Source of the DNA: an uncultured Pseudomonadales bacterium
GTDB lineage: Bacteria > Pseudomonadota > Gammaproteobacteria > Pseudomonadales > Cellvibrionaceae
Assembly: GCA_947494095.1 (NCBI GenBank)
Contig: CANLTI010000050.1
Location: forward strand, 1 to 32,993
DNA length: 32,993 nucleotides
Direction: 5' to 3'
Shown here: piece by piece, positions 23,787-32,051 of the stretch
Layout of the letters: the number at the start of each line of letters is the position of its first letter
How positions within the stretch are numbered: position 1 is the first letter of the stretch
The notes under the pieces: generated by a model
The model's input: only the letters and a program-made list of their open reading frames with translations
What the model was told of the DNA's origin: nothing
Database searches by the model: none
Program-made: the position numbers and the translations under genes

Positions 23787-24458
23787 TTATTCAGTGTGAA
23801 TCTGTCGATGCAGTATCGACGAGAATTCTTCGGTGAACGTTTGGTATTTAGCCGTTAACGTTTCGGCCTTGGCAACAAAACGGTTATAAGCCAATACCGC
23901 AGGAATAGCGGCAAATAACCCCATAGCGGTTGCCACTAAGGCTTCAGAAATACCTGGAGCAACCGTCGCTAACGTAGCTTGGTGCTGGTTAGCCAAACCC
24001 CTAAATGAATTCAGAATCCCCCAAACGGTTCCAAATAAGCCAATATATGGGCTCACCGAGGCAACACTTGCTAAAAACGGGAGGTGCGCCTCAAGTTTTT
24101 CTTGCTCACGCATTAATGCGACGCGCATAGCACGCTGCGCGCCCTCCATTACGGCGGTACTGTTTTTTTGCTGACTTAGCCGCGAGAACTCTTTGAAACC
24201 GGCACGGAATACCGCCTCGATACCCTCAGCATTGTCGCTGTTGCCTTGCCGATACAGTTGCGCCAAGTCGCCGCCAGACCAAAAAGCACGTTCAAAGCGA
24301 TTAAAGCCTCTAGCGGCGCGACTATGATAGATAAAACGCTGAACAATCATAAACCAAGACACCACTGATGCGCTTAGTAGCACCAGCATAACTAGCATAA
24401 CCACAGGGCCAGCATCGGCAATTAAATCAAAAATAGAAAGTGTTTCTGTTGGGCTCAT
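23787..24458 (-). CDS. tolQ: Tol-Pal system protein TolQ
   Basis: TolQ is a MotA/ExbB-family proton channel subunit with three TM helices (about 15-37, 130-155, 165-190). Seen are LPFLASVASVSPYIGLFGTVWGI and GISEALVATAMGLFAAIPAVLAYN, both family signatures. The 223 residues match E. coli (230). It is the first gene of the Tol cluster. Unlike most relatives, no ybgC lies upstream: the 151-base gap to ruvB has no room for it. Confidence 0.96.
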   Translation of the reverse strand: MSPTETLSIFDLIADAGPVVMLVMLVLLSASVVSWFMIVQRFIYHSRAARGFNRFERAFWSGGDLAQLYRQGNSDNAEGIEAVFRAGFKEFSRLSQQKNSTAVMEGAQRAMRVALMREQEKLEAHLPFLASVASVSPYIGLFGTVWGILNSFRGLANQHQATLATVAPGISEALVATAMGLFAAIPAVLAYNRFVAKAETLTAKYQTFTEEFSSILHRQIHTE

Positions 24459-24565
24459 AACGGTCTAACTTCTTTTGTTGATGCAGTTTATTTGAACAAC
24501 TGCTTTGTATCGTGCGCTGTAGGATTACCTTTTACAGAATAAATTCAGTTATTCAACTAATTTTA

Positions 24566-24599
24566 CACTTTTTATCATGTGCCACTTATTATCATGTGT
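24566..24599. repeat. Tandem 17 bp repeat upstream of tolQ
   Basis: CACTTTTTATCATGTGC (24566-24582) and CACTTATTATCATGTGT (24583-24599) are directly adjacent and share 15 of 17 bases. They lie about 110 bases upstream of the tolQ start, between ruvB and tolQ. A pair of regulator sites is possible but no factor is identifiable. Confidence 0.6.
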
Positions 24600-24609
24600 C
24601 ATTTAGCGT

Positions 24610-25674
24610 TCACGTCAAACCTGGCAAGCTATTTTGCAACATGTGACTCGGTGCTGCCAAGGCAAAATGATCGTATACCTTTTGAGTCGCCACCCGCCCT
24701 CGCGGTGTACGCATCATATAACCTTGCTGTATAAGGTAAGGCTCAAGCACATCTTCAATGGTATCACGTTCCTCGCTAATGGCTGCCGCCAAACTATCAA
24801 CCCCCACAGGTCCACCGCCAAATTTATCGACTAATGCCAATAATAAGCGGCGATCCATATGATCAAAACCTTGCGCGTCAACATTTAGCATATTGAGGGC
24901 AGCATCAGCGACCGTTTGTGTAACTAAACCGTCGGCTTTGACTTGTGCATAATCCCTAACACGGCGCAACAAACGGTTAGCAATACGTGGGGTGCCGCGC
25001 GCACGGCGCGCTATCTCTTCGGCACCTAAAGCCTCTATACCCACCCCCATCAACCCTGCCGAGCGCGTCACGATGTGGGTAAGGTCTTTGAGGTTATAGA
25101 ATTCAAGCCGCTGCACTATACCAAAGCGATCGCGCAAAGGAGAGGTTAATAATCCTGCACGCGTTGTGGCCCCAATAAGCGTAAAGGGGGGTAAGTCTAT
25201 TTTGATTGAGCGCGCAGCAGGCCCCTCGCCAATCATAATATCGAGCTGATAATCCTCCATCGCAGGGTATAAAATTTCTTCTACCATGGGGCTCAAGCGA
25301 TGAATTTCATCAATAAAAAGGACATCGCCCACATCAAGGTTAGTCATTATAGCCGCTAAATCGCCCGCTTTTTCAATAACAGGCCCCGAGGTACTTTTAA
25401 GCGCCACCCCCATTTCATTAGCAATAATATTAGCAAGGGTCGTCTTACCCAACCCTGGCGGGCCAAAAATAAGACTATGATCAAGCGCTTCTTCGCGTGC
25501 TTTGGCGGCACCAATAAAGATTTCCATCTGCTCACAAACGCGCGGTTGCCCCACGTAGTCGACCAACATTTTAGGCCGAATAGCGCGATCAATTTGCTCT
25601 TCTTTACCCTGTGGCTGTGCCTGGATAACACGCTCAGGGGTTGAATCAACACTTAACTGGTCTGGCTCTATCAT
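24610..25674 (-). CDS. ruvB: Holliday junction branch migration helicase RuvB
   Basis: RuvB is the AAA+ motor that drives branch migration on RuvA-bound Holliday junctions. The 354 residues include GPPGLGKT (Walker A, about 69-76), FIDEIHRL (Walker B), ATTRAGLLTSPLRDRFGIV (sensor/arginine finger region), GTPRIANRLLRRVRDYA and a winged-helix C-terminus with QQGYMMRTPRGRVAT. It follows ruvA after 123 bases, within the ruvCAB group likely controlled by the SOS box at 27089-27104. Confidence 0.97.
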   Translation of the reverse strand: MIEPDQLSVDSTPERVIQAQPQGKEEQIDRAIRPKMLVDYVGQPRVCEQMEIFIGAAKAREEALDHSLIFGPPGLGKTTLANIIANEMGVALKSTSGPVIEKAGDLAAIMTNLDVGDVLFIDEIHRLSPMVEEILYPAMEDYQLDIMIGEGPAARSIKIDLPPFTLIGATTRAGLLTSPLRDRFGIVQRLEFYNLKDLTHIVTRSAGLMGVGIEALGAEEIARRARGTPRIANRLLRRVRDYAQVKADGLVTQTVADAALNMLNVDAQGFDHMDRRLLLALVDKFGGGPVGVDSLAAAISEERDTIEDVLEPYLIQQGYMMRTPRGRVATQKVYDHFALAAPSHMLQNSLPGLT

Positions 25675-25797
25675 AGGTATTTTATCGTTCGCGGGTTAAT
25701 CATGCTCAGTAAACTAAAGGCCTACGCAGACTGAATATAAAATATTGCTGCTGTGTACTTTTTGAATGCGTGCTATTGGCTCACAGCTTATTAAACA

Positions 25798-26415
25798 CTA
25801 TGCGGGCAACATGCTGCGCAATGCCAAGCGAATAAGTTCTTCACTACGCGTCACTTCATGTGCCTTCATAATACTAGCAATAGCTTTACTCGCTTCGGTC
25901 GGTTTATAACCCAGTGCCACCATTGCGCTCTCGGCTTCGGCAATCACAGCACTTTGCTTGGCGCCTGCTGGAGCCACTGTCGTGGCGTCACCGCCCTCGG
26001 AAGCCGGTAGCTGCCAGTCTTTGACCCTGTCGCGCATTTCAATTACAAGCCGCTCGGCGGTTTTTTTACCCACGCCAGGCACGCGGGTTAGCGCGGTGAT
26101 ATTGTCATTTAAAATAGCCGCCACAACGGCATCGGGCTCCATTCCCGACAGCACCGCCAAAGCCATTTTAGGGCCAACACCACTCACTTTTATTAGCTGC
26201 CTAAACAATGCGCGCTCTTGAGGGTCGGCAAAGCCAAATAACTGCTGTGCATTCTCACTCACCGAAAAGTGCGTATGCAGTATTGCCGTACCCGACTCGG
26301 GTAAGGCATAAAACGTACTCATTGGTGCAAAAACTTCATAGCCTACACCGCCAACATCGATCAATAGCATCGGAGGTTGCTTTTCCAGTATCTGACCTTT
26401 TAAGCGCCCTATCAT
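25798..26415 (-). CDS. ruvA: Holliday junction DNA helicase subunit RuvA
   Basis: RuvA is the tetrameric junction-binding subunit. The 205 residues show the N-terminal OB domain (MIGRLKGQILEKQPPMLLIDVGGVGYEV), two helix-hairpin-helix motifs (LIKVSGVGPKMALAVL and LTRVPGVGKKTAERLVIEM), and the C-terminal UBA-like domain III (about 150-205), which contacts RuvB. The 76-base gap to ruvC and the same strand support co-transcription. Confidence 0.97.
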   Translation of the reverse strand: MIGRLKGQILEKQPPMLLIDVGGVGYEVFAPMSTFYALPESGTAILHTHFSVSENAQQLFGFADPQERALFRQLIKVSGVGPKMALAVLSGMEPDAVVAAILNDNITALTRVPGVGKKTAERLVIEMRDRVKDWQLPASEGGDATTVAPAGAKQSAVIAEAESAMVALGYKPTEASKAIASIMKAHEVTRSEELIRLALRSMLPA

Positions 26416-26491
26416 AATATTTGCCTTATTGGTAACATTTTAGTCGCAACTGTTTTATCGCTTAGATTCAGATTGCTGATATTCGAATTCT

Positions 26492-27037
26492 TTAAATCAA
26501 GCGGCCTCGCCTAAAGTGCTTATGATTGGATGAGGTGCCCGGCAACGACCTCGCGGTGCGCACCATATACTGCTGAGTATTACTGTGGCACATGGCAATA
26601 GCTAAGGCATCAGCAGCATCCTCTTGCGGCGTACCCGACAAGCTCAAAAGCGATTTTACCATGTGCTGCACTTGCGCTTTATCAGCCGCGCCAGTTCCCA
26701 CAACAGCCTGCTTAACCTTACGGGCTTCATACTCAAAAACAGGAATATTAAAATGGCATGCCGCAACAATCGCGGCCCCGCGTGCCTGCCCCAATTTTAA
26801 GGCAGAGCCCGCATTTTTAGCCATAAAGACTTGCTCTATCGCAAACTGCTGAGGCTGATAATGGCTAATAATCTCACAAAGACTATCAAAGATAACCTTT
26901 AAGCGCTCGGGCAATGCCAGCTCTGCCCCCATGCGAATAACGCCACTACTAACGTAACAGGGCTTGCCCTTTACATCATCAATAATACCGTAACCCGTTT
27001 TACGGGATCCCGGGTCCACCCCTAAAATCAGCGCCAT
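26492..27037 (-). CDS. ruvC: Holliday junction resolvase RuvC
   Basis: RuvC cleaves Holliday junctions. The start at 27037 gives MALILGVDPGSRKTGYG, the canonical N-terminus with catalytic Asp8; an upstream in-frame start at 27079 would add 14 residues that do not belong. The product has 181 residues. The Glu in FAIEQVFMAKNAGSALKLGQARG and the Asp pair in EDAADALAIAMCH complete the catalytic set. The C-terminus after MVRTARSLPG is basic. The usual upstream neighbour yebC is replaced by a divergent fumarase gene. Confidence 0.96.
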   Translation of the reverse strand: MALILGVDPGSRKTGYGIIDDVKGKPCYVSSGVIRMGAELALPERLKVIFDSLCEIISHYQPQQFAIEQVFMAKNAGSALKLGQARGAAIVAACHFNIPVFEYEARKVKQAVVGTGAADKAQVQHMVKSLLSLSGTPQEDAADALAIAMCHSNTQQYMVRTARSLPGTSSNHKHFRRGRLI

Positions 27038-27088
27038 GATATATACTTTATTATGCCTGTTGGCGTGCAAGCCCAGCAAAGGCCCACC

Positions 27089-27104
27089 CTGTATAAAAGC
27101 ACAG
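27089..27104 (-). promoter_or_regulatory. LexA (SOS) box over the ruvC promoter
   Basis: CTGTATAAAAGCACAG fits CTGT-N8-ACAG, the LexA consensus of gammaproteobacteria. It overlaps the predicted -10 (TATACA on minus, plus 27090-27095), so LexA binding would block polymerase. It lies 52 bases upstream of the ruvC start, leading the ruvC-ruvA-ruvB group. Confidence 0.78.
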
Positions 27105-27119
27105 TATACTTGATTTCAA
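27090..27119 (-). promoter_or_regulatory. Candidate ruvC promoter
   Basis: On minus, TTGAAA (plus 27114-27119) and TATACA (plus 27090-27095) are 18 bases apart. Transcription would start near 27083, giving a leader of about 46 bases to the ruvC ATG at 27037. Confidence 0.55.
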
Positions 27120-27410
27120 TCTGGCTGCCATTATAAGAACAAATGACTTAAACACCTCATACACAGCTCAACGCGTGACAACGACCTTGAAAAACACCGC
27201 TTCATACTTATAGCAGCAGATAGAATTACAGATTTAAAGCCAGTGCTGATATCCGTGCAGTACAATTTCAAACGCATAACCCCACTCGGAACTCGCCTGC
27301 TGCTTTTGTCGGGCAGTCACAAAGTGTAGAATCACACCCAAATGCAGGACCGAGCCATAACCCGCTCACAAGCACAATACTTTTAAAAGACAAACTGCCA
27401 AGAGACCTCT

Positions 27411-28934
27411 ATGACTACCATTATTCAACAAGACGACATCATTGCGAGTGTAGCTGATGCGTTGCAGTATATTTCTTACTATCACCCCAAAGATTTTATT
27501 GACGCGATGCATCAGGCATATCTCAAAGAGCGCAGTCAAGCAGCCAAAGATGCCATCGCACAAATTTTAATCAACTCGCGCATGTGCGCCCAAGGTCATC
27601 GTCCTATCTGTCAAGATACCGGTATTGTGACGATTTTTATCCATGTCGGTATGAATGTCAAAATTGAAGGTGACCTTCCTTTAGAAGACATGCTCAATGA
27701 AGGTGTACGCCAAGCCTATAAACACCCCGACAACGTGCTGCGTGCCAGTATTCTCAGCGACCCCGACGGTGCTCGCAAAAATACCGGCGACAACACACCA
27801 GCGATTATTCACTACAAAATAGTGCCCGGCGATACTATCGATATTCATGTGGCAGCTAAAGGCGGCGGCTCTGAAGCCAAGTCAAAATTTGCCATGCTTA
27901 ACCCCTCGGACTCGGTTGTTGACTGGGTGCTTAAAATGGTGCCGCAAATGGGCGCAGGCTGGTGCCCACCAGGCATGCTGGGCATTGGCATAGGTGGTAC
28001 TGCCGAAAAAGCCATGCTCATTGCTAAAGAATCACTCTTAGAGCCTGTGGACATTCACGACCTGATCAAGCGGGGCGCCAGTAATCGTGCCGAAGAGCTG
28101 CGCTTAGAGCTGTTTGATAAAGTCAATAAGCTCGGTATTGGCGCCCAAGGCTTAGGCGGCCTAACTACCGTACTCGATGTTAAAGTACACGACCACCCCA
28201 CACACGCCGCCAATAAAGCCGTAGCAATCATCCCTAATTGCGCCGCCACTCGCCACGCGCATTTTACCTTGAATGGCAGCGGCCCCTCACTACAAACGCC
28301 GCCCAGCCTAGAAGACTGGCCAGACATTAGCTGGGAAGTTGGCGACAGTGTACGTCGAGTGAATTTAGATACGGTAAAACCCGAAGACGTTCAAACATGG
28401 AAAAGCGGTGAAACCGTGCTTTTAAGCGGTAAATTATTAACCGGCCGCGATGCCGCGCATAAGCGTATGGTCGATATGATCAACAAAGGTGAGCCCCTAC
28501 CTGTTGACTTACAAGGTCGCTTTATCTATTACGTGGGTCCAGTAGACCCTGTGCGCGACGAGGTGGTTGGCCCTGCGGGCCCCACAACAGCAACCCGCAT
28601 GGACAAGTTCACACGCACCGTGATTGAAAAAACAGGGCTTTTGGGAATGGTCGGTAAAGCCGAACGCGGCGATGCGGCCATAGAAGCCATCAAAGACAAT
28701 AAAGCGGTGTACTTGATGGCCGTTGGCGGTGCCGCTTATTTAGTCTCTAAAGCGATTATTGGCGCCAAAGTAGTCGGCTTTGCCGATTTAGGGATGGAAG
28801 CCATCTACGAATTTGAGGTAAAAGATATGCCCGTCACCGTCGCAGTCGATAGCACCGGTGATAGCGCACACAAAACAGGCCCGCAAATATGGCAAGCCAA
28901 AATAGCCGAGCAAGTACTCACCCTTAACGATTAG
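27411..28934 (+). CDS. fumA: Fumarate hydratase, class I (4Fe-4S)
   Basis: This enzyme interconverts fumarate and L-malate in the TCA cycle, using an oxygen-sensitive [4Fe-4S] cluster. The 507-residue single chain holds the alpha and beta domains. Cluster ligands are probably Cys67 (HRPICQDTG), Cys185 (GWCPPG) and Cys277 (IPNCAATRH), all present. Other conserved parts are SDPDGARKNTGDNTPA, AAKGGGSEAKSKFAML and, in the beta domain, GPTTATRMDKFTRTVIEKTGLLGMVGKAERG. AAGAG lies seven bases before the ATG. A 3-base-loop hairpin (28945-28963) follows the stop. Symbol by homology to class I enzymes; the paralogue identity is not certain. Confidence 0.94.
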   Translation: MTTIIQQDDIIASVADALQYISYYHPKDFIDAMHQAYLKERSQAAKDAIAQILINSRMCAQGHRPICQDTGIVTIFIHVGMNVKIEGDLPLEDMLNEGVRQAYKHPDNVLRASILSDPDGARKNTGDNTPAIIHYKIVPGDTIDIHVAAKGGGSEAKSKFAMLNPSDSVVDWVLKMVPQMGAGWCPPGMLGIGIGGTAEKAMLIAKESLLEPVDIHDLIKRGASNRAEELRLELFDKVNKLGIGAQGLGGLTTVLDVKVHDHPTHAANKAVAIIPNCAATRHAHFTLNGSGPSLQTPPSLEDWPDISWEVGDSVRRVNLDTVKPEDVQTWKSGETVLLSGKLLTGRDAAHKRMVDMINKGEPLPVDLQGRFIYYVGPVDPVRDEVVGPAGPTTATRMDKFTRTVIEKTGLLGMVGKAERGDAAIEAIKDNKAVYLMAVGGAAYLVSKAIIGAKVVGFADLGMEAIYEFEVKDMPVTVAVDSTGDSAHKTGPQIWQAKIAEQVLTLND

Positions 28935-28944
28935 CCTTGAAGAC

Positions 28945-28963
28945 GGGCTTGGCACCCAAGCCC
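28945..28963 (+). other. Hairpin between fumarase and the small CxxC gene
   Basis: GGGCTTGG (28945-28952) and CCAAGCCC (28956-28963) pair perfectly with a 3-base loop, ten bases after the fumarase stop. No T-run follows, so it may stabilise the upstream mRNA end rather than terminate. Confidence 0.5.
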
Positions 28964-28981
28964 TTAGATGTGAGCCTGACA

Positions 28982-29167
28982 ATGACCAATATTATCCCCT
29001 TCAAGCGCCCAAAGGCGAGTGAAAAGCACAAAGGCAAAACCCTGTGTAAAACAGGCTTTCATCAATGGCTGATCATTAACGAAAAAAAGTTTGACGTGAA
29101 AGAAGGCAAGCTCATTACCGTCTTTCAGTGCTCGCGCTGCGGCAAAATCAAAAATAGAGCGCTATAG
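28982..29167 (+). CDS. Small CxxC (zinc-ribbon-like) protein
   Basis: Start ATG 28982 gives 61 residues, MTNIIPFKRPKASEKHKGKT... The frame is open further upstream (28937), but that would overlap the intergenic hairpin. The protein is very basic (many Lys), with a Cys at about residue 22, a His at 26 and CSRC at about 50-53, which could bind one metal ion. I do not recognise a named family, though small proteins of this shape occur in gammaproteobacteria. It follows the fumarase by 47 bases on the same strand and may share its transcript. Function unknown. Confidence 0.72.
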   Translation: MTNIIPFKRPKASEKHKGKTLCKTGFHQWLIINEKKFDVKEGKLITVFQCSRCGKIKNRAL

Positions 29168-29209
29168 CCTTGCACCAGTAAGCGACGCGCTCTATTCCCT
29201 TTTTACGAC

Positions 29210-29244
29210 ATGCAAAAACTGGCTCATAGCGCCAGCTTTTGCAT
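29210..29244. terminator. Possible bidirectional terminator between the CxxC gene and rapA
   Basis: ATGCAAAAACTGGC (29210-29223) and GCCAGCTTTTGCAT (29231-29244) form a 14-position stem with one mismatch and a 7-base loop between convergent genes. The A/T-rich outer arms supply T-runs on both strands, though they lie within the stem. Confidence 0.6.
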
Positions 29245-29267
29245 TTAAGACCCTATTTAAGACCCTA
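29244..29267. repeat. Perfect 12 bp tandem duplication
   Basis: TTTAAGACCCTA occurs twice in direct succession, 29244-29255 and 29256-29267, just after the convergent hairpin and 12 bases before the rapA stop. Probably a replication-slippage duplication. Confidence 0.85.
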
Positions 29268-29279
29268 AAGCAGCTAACG

Positions 29280-31919
29280 CTATAAGCTTTTGGCCTCGGT
29301 AGTCACAATAAGCCGTACAGCCGACAACTGCAGGTGCGTTTGCACCTTAAGCGCATGCAGCAAATTTTGCTCTTTCAGCGCCAGCGCCTCTATATCGGCC
29401 GTATTGATTGCCGGATTCTTTTTCGACAATTGCGTTAAACGGCTTTTTTCTTGACCAAAAAAGGCCACAACTTTCTCACACGCTTTATTCAATAGCGCCT
29501 CTTTATGCACTAGCGAAAACGCCTCCGCTTTGGCATACCACGCCGGCATTTCAAGCTTTTTACTTTGAATAATTTTGCGCGCTAGTTTTTTATCGACATG
29601 CGTAATTGATTGCTGCAATTGCGATTCACCCAAAACAGCCGACAAATCTTTATCGCTAATATCAAGCGCTAAGGTTCTCACCGAGTAGCTATCTAAAAAC
29701 GGCAAGCACTCACTCGCAAATTGCGATTGTACAACCACCCCAAAGCAAGCCTCTAGCAAGCACTGACCCGCTGGCAGCTGCTTGCTGGGCAACAGCGCAA
29801 CCCCTGCCGAACCAATTTCACTGTGATGCAACAGCTCCCATAGCCCACTAATAAACATAGAGTCCCACGTCATGAACACAACATCTTCACGCGCACACGC
29901 CACATCGCGCTCAAAGCTAATTTCGATACCTTCAGGTGGAATACCTGGCAGTGCCGCTATCAGCATATTATCGGCGGGCATTAAGGAGTAAATTCCCTTA
30001 CCTAAATCTTCAAAATGGAAATTCAACAGCTGGCTAGCCATATCCACCAATTCAATCGGTGTATTCCATTCAAAATCGTCAATTCGCTCTACGAGCTCAC
30101 CCGCTAACGGCTGCCGACAACTGTTCATTTCAAGTAGAGCATCGCGGCCTTGTCTAATTTTAGCTTCAAGCTCGGTGACGGCTTGCTTAGCCTGCCCTTC
30201 GAGCTCTGGGCTCACATCAGCAAAACCACCAGGGAATAGTTGATCATGCACAGTGCCTGCTGCTGCATTTTGGCGGCCCACACAGTCTAAGACATTATGA
30301 TACCAGTGCCAGCGCTGAGCATTTTCATCGGTGGCCTTTGGGCCAATCAATGCATGTACATTCACATTTTTGGTTTGACCAATACGATCTAATCGCCCAA
30401 TACGCTGCTCGAGCATATCGGGGTGATTAGGTAGGTCTAAACAGACTAAATGATGACTAAACTGAAAATTACGCCCTTCACTACCGATTTCAGAGCACAG
30501 TAAAACTTGCGCACCTTTTTCAAAATCAGCAAAATAAGCCGCAGCACGATCGCGCTCAATTAAGTCCATATCTTCGTGGAACAAGGCGGGATCTATGCCA
30601 TGCTTTTGCCAAATATAGTTTTCACAATCAACGACTCGCTCTTTTTCATGACAAATGACGAGTACTTTTTCATCTGGGTTAGCCTTTAAAAATTGCGCTA
30701 ACCATTCATAGCGCTCATGCCAGTCACCGGTCGTTAAATCATGCGCGCGCGGCTCGCGTGCAGGAAACCCTTTAACCGATGCGCGAACATTCCGAAACAT
30801 CACACGCCCCACGCCATGGCAATCCAATACCTGGCTAATCAGCTCGTCGCCTTCTAAATTTGCATCTAAATCAAAACGCTCAATTAAGGCATTGCGCGAT
30901 GCGGGCAAATCACGAATCAATGCATTCAGCTCCGCATAACCCGCCTCTTCACTCATCAACGTTTCGGCGCTTGTATACTTATCGGGATCCAACAGCTGCA
31001 AGCGGGCAAAGTGACTCTCAAAACCCAGCTGCTCGGGCGTAGCGGTCACCAGTACCATGTGTGCACACAGCTCAGATAAACTACGCAACATATCAAACCC
31101 GTCAGTATTAGGCTGAATATGGTGAGCCTCATCGACAATCACAACATCAAACTCAGAAGTCAGTAAAGAAGCGGTTTCCTCGACAAGGGCAGAATGCTTA
31201 AGGATATGTATTTGGCCTTGCTCAAAATCATACCCCGCCTCGTCATAAACCCCTGGGCTCAAGCCAAACCGACGAATCAATTCAACCAGCCACTGCACTT
31301 GTAAAGCATCAGGTACAACAATCAAGGCGCGCTTAGCCCGCTCGAGCTTAAGCAAGCGGCTAAGAATCATACCGGCTTCAAGCGTCTTTCCTAAACCCAC
31401 TTCATCAGCTAACAACACACGGACACGATCACGGTCACATGCGGTATAAGCCACATAAAGCTGATGGGGAATAAGGCTGGCGCGAACGCCAAGCAAACCA
31501 TTTAAGCGCGAGCCCCAAACCTTCGCCATTGCAGCATCGAGCTCACGCCTAAAATAAAACCACTTAGATTTATCAATTTGCCCTGTCATTAAACGCATAA
31601 AGGGCTGATTAAGCTGTATTTCAGCGCTGAGCTGGGTTTCGGGAATAAAACCTTCACTGCCCACATCGTATAATAATAAGCCTTGATGATCTTTAACGTC
31701 GATCACCGTATAACTTTCGCCATCTTGCACGTTAATGGTGTCATCAACAGCAAAAATAATACGGGTTAAAGGCGCTTGCCCCGAGGCATACATACGCTCG
31801 CAATTGGCGAGTGGAAAAAAGATAGAAACAGAGCGCACTTCTACCGAAACGACAATTCCCAAGCCCAGTTCTGGCTCAGAGTCGACAACCCAACGTTGCC
31901 CCTGTACAAATTCAGACAT
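29280..31919 (-). CDS. rapA: RNA polymerase-associated ATPase RapA (HepA)
   Basis: RapA is a Swi2/Snf2-type ATPase that binds RNA polymerase and helps it recycle after transcription. The 879 residues (E. coli 968) contain the N-terminal Tudor-like region (VQGQRWVVDSEPELGLGIV), Walker A ADEVGLGKT (171-179), DEAHH (263-267) and the C-terminal helicase part with SEIGSEGRNFQFSHHLVCLDLP and LEQRIGRLDRIGQT. It is shorter than E. coli RapA mainly in the C-terminal part. The ATG at 31919 has a weak ribosome site. A -35/-10 pair sits unusually near. Convergent with the fumarase unit. Confidence 0.95.
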   Translation of the reverse strand: MSEFVQGQRWVVDSEPELGLGIVVSVEVRSVSIFFPLANCERMYASGQAPLTRIIFAVDDTINVQDGESYTVIDVKDHQGLLLYDVGSEGFIPETQLSAEIQLNQPFMRLMTGQIDKSKWFYFRRELDAAMAKVWGSRLNGLLGVRASLIPHQLYVAYTACDRDRVRVLLADEVGLGKTLEAGMILSRLLKLERAKRALIVVPDALQVQWLVELIRRFGLSPGVYDEAGYDFEQGQIHILKHSALVEETASLLTSEFDVVIVDEAHHIQPNTDGFDMLRSLSELCAHMVLVTATPEQLGFESHFARLQLLDPDKYTSAETLMSEEAGYAELNALIRDLPASRNALIERFDLDANLEGDELISQVLDCHGVGRVMFRNVRASVKGFPAREPRAHDLTTGDWHERYEWLAQFLKANPDEKVLVICHEKERVVDCENYIWQKHGIDPALFHEDMDLIERDRAAAYFADFEKGAQVLLCSEIGSEGRNFQFSHHLVCLDLPNHPDMLEQRIGRLDRIGQTKNVNVHALIGPKATDENAQRWHWYHNVLDCVGRQNAAAGTVHDQLFPGGFADVSPELEGQAKQAVTELEAKIRQGRDALLEMNSCRQPLAGELVERIDDFEWNTPIELVDMASQLLNFHFEDLGKGIYSLMPADNMLIAALPGIPPEGIEISFERDVACAREDVVFMTWDSMFISGLWELLHHSEIGSAGVALLPSKQLPAGQCLLEACFGVVVQSQFASECLPFLDSYSVRTLALDISDKDLSAVLGESQLQQSITHVDKKLARKIIQSKKLEMPAWYAKAEAFSLVHKEALLNKACEKVVAFFGQEKSRLTQLSKKNPAINTADIEALALKEQNLLHALKVQTHLQLSAVRLIVTTEAKSL

Positions 31920-31932
31920 ATTTTCGCTTTAC

Positions 31933-31962
31933 TTTATAAAAAAACGTAAATGAGCACGCCAA
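31933..31962 (-). promoter_or_regulatory. Candidate rapA promoter
   Basis: On minus, TTGGCG (plus 31957-31962) and TATAAA (plus 31933-31938) are 18 bases apart. The start would fall about seven bases before the rapA ATG at 31919, so the mRNA would be nearly leaderless. The match is fair, the position odd. Confidence 0.35.
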
Positions 31963-32051
31963 TAAAAGCCAGCTCATCACAAAGGCCGCAATTGTAAGTT
32001 TTAAGACGGCGAGGCACAACTCGACGAGCAAAGAAATCGGCAAAAGACATG

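Larger units (their letters stand above)
27038..27410. other. Divergent intergenic region between ruvC and fumarase
   Basis: These 373 bases include the ruvC promoter and LexA box (27089-27119). On plus, TTGATT (27110-27115) and TATAAG (27132-27137) are 16 bases apart, but far from the fumarase start. TAGAAT at 27327-27332 has a poor -35 (TTGTCG, 15-base spacer) and is the only nearby -10 candidate for the fumarase. I see no RNA gene. Confidence 0.5.

Noticed and set aside
27080..27410. Possible tRNA or small RNA upstream of fumarase
   Set aside because: CTCGG/CCGAG arms exist near 27283 and 27350, but no cloverleaf, T-loop or terminator could be drawn.
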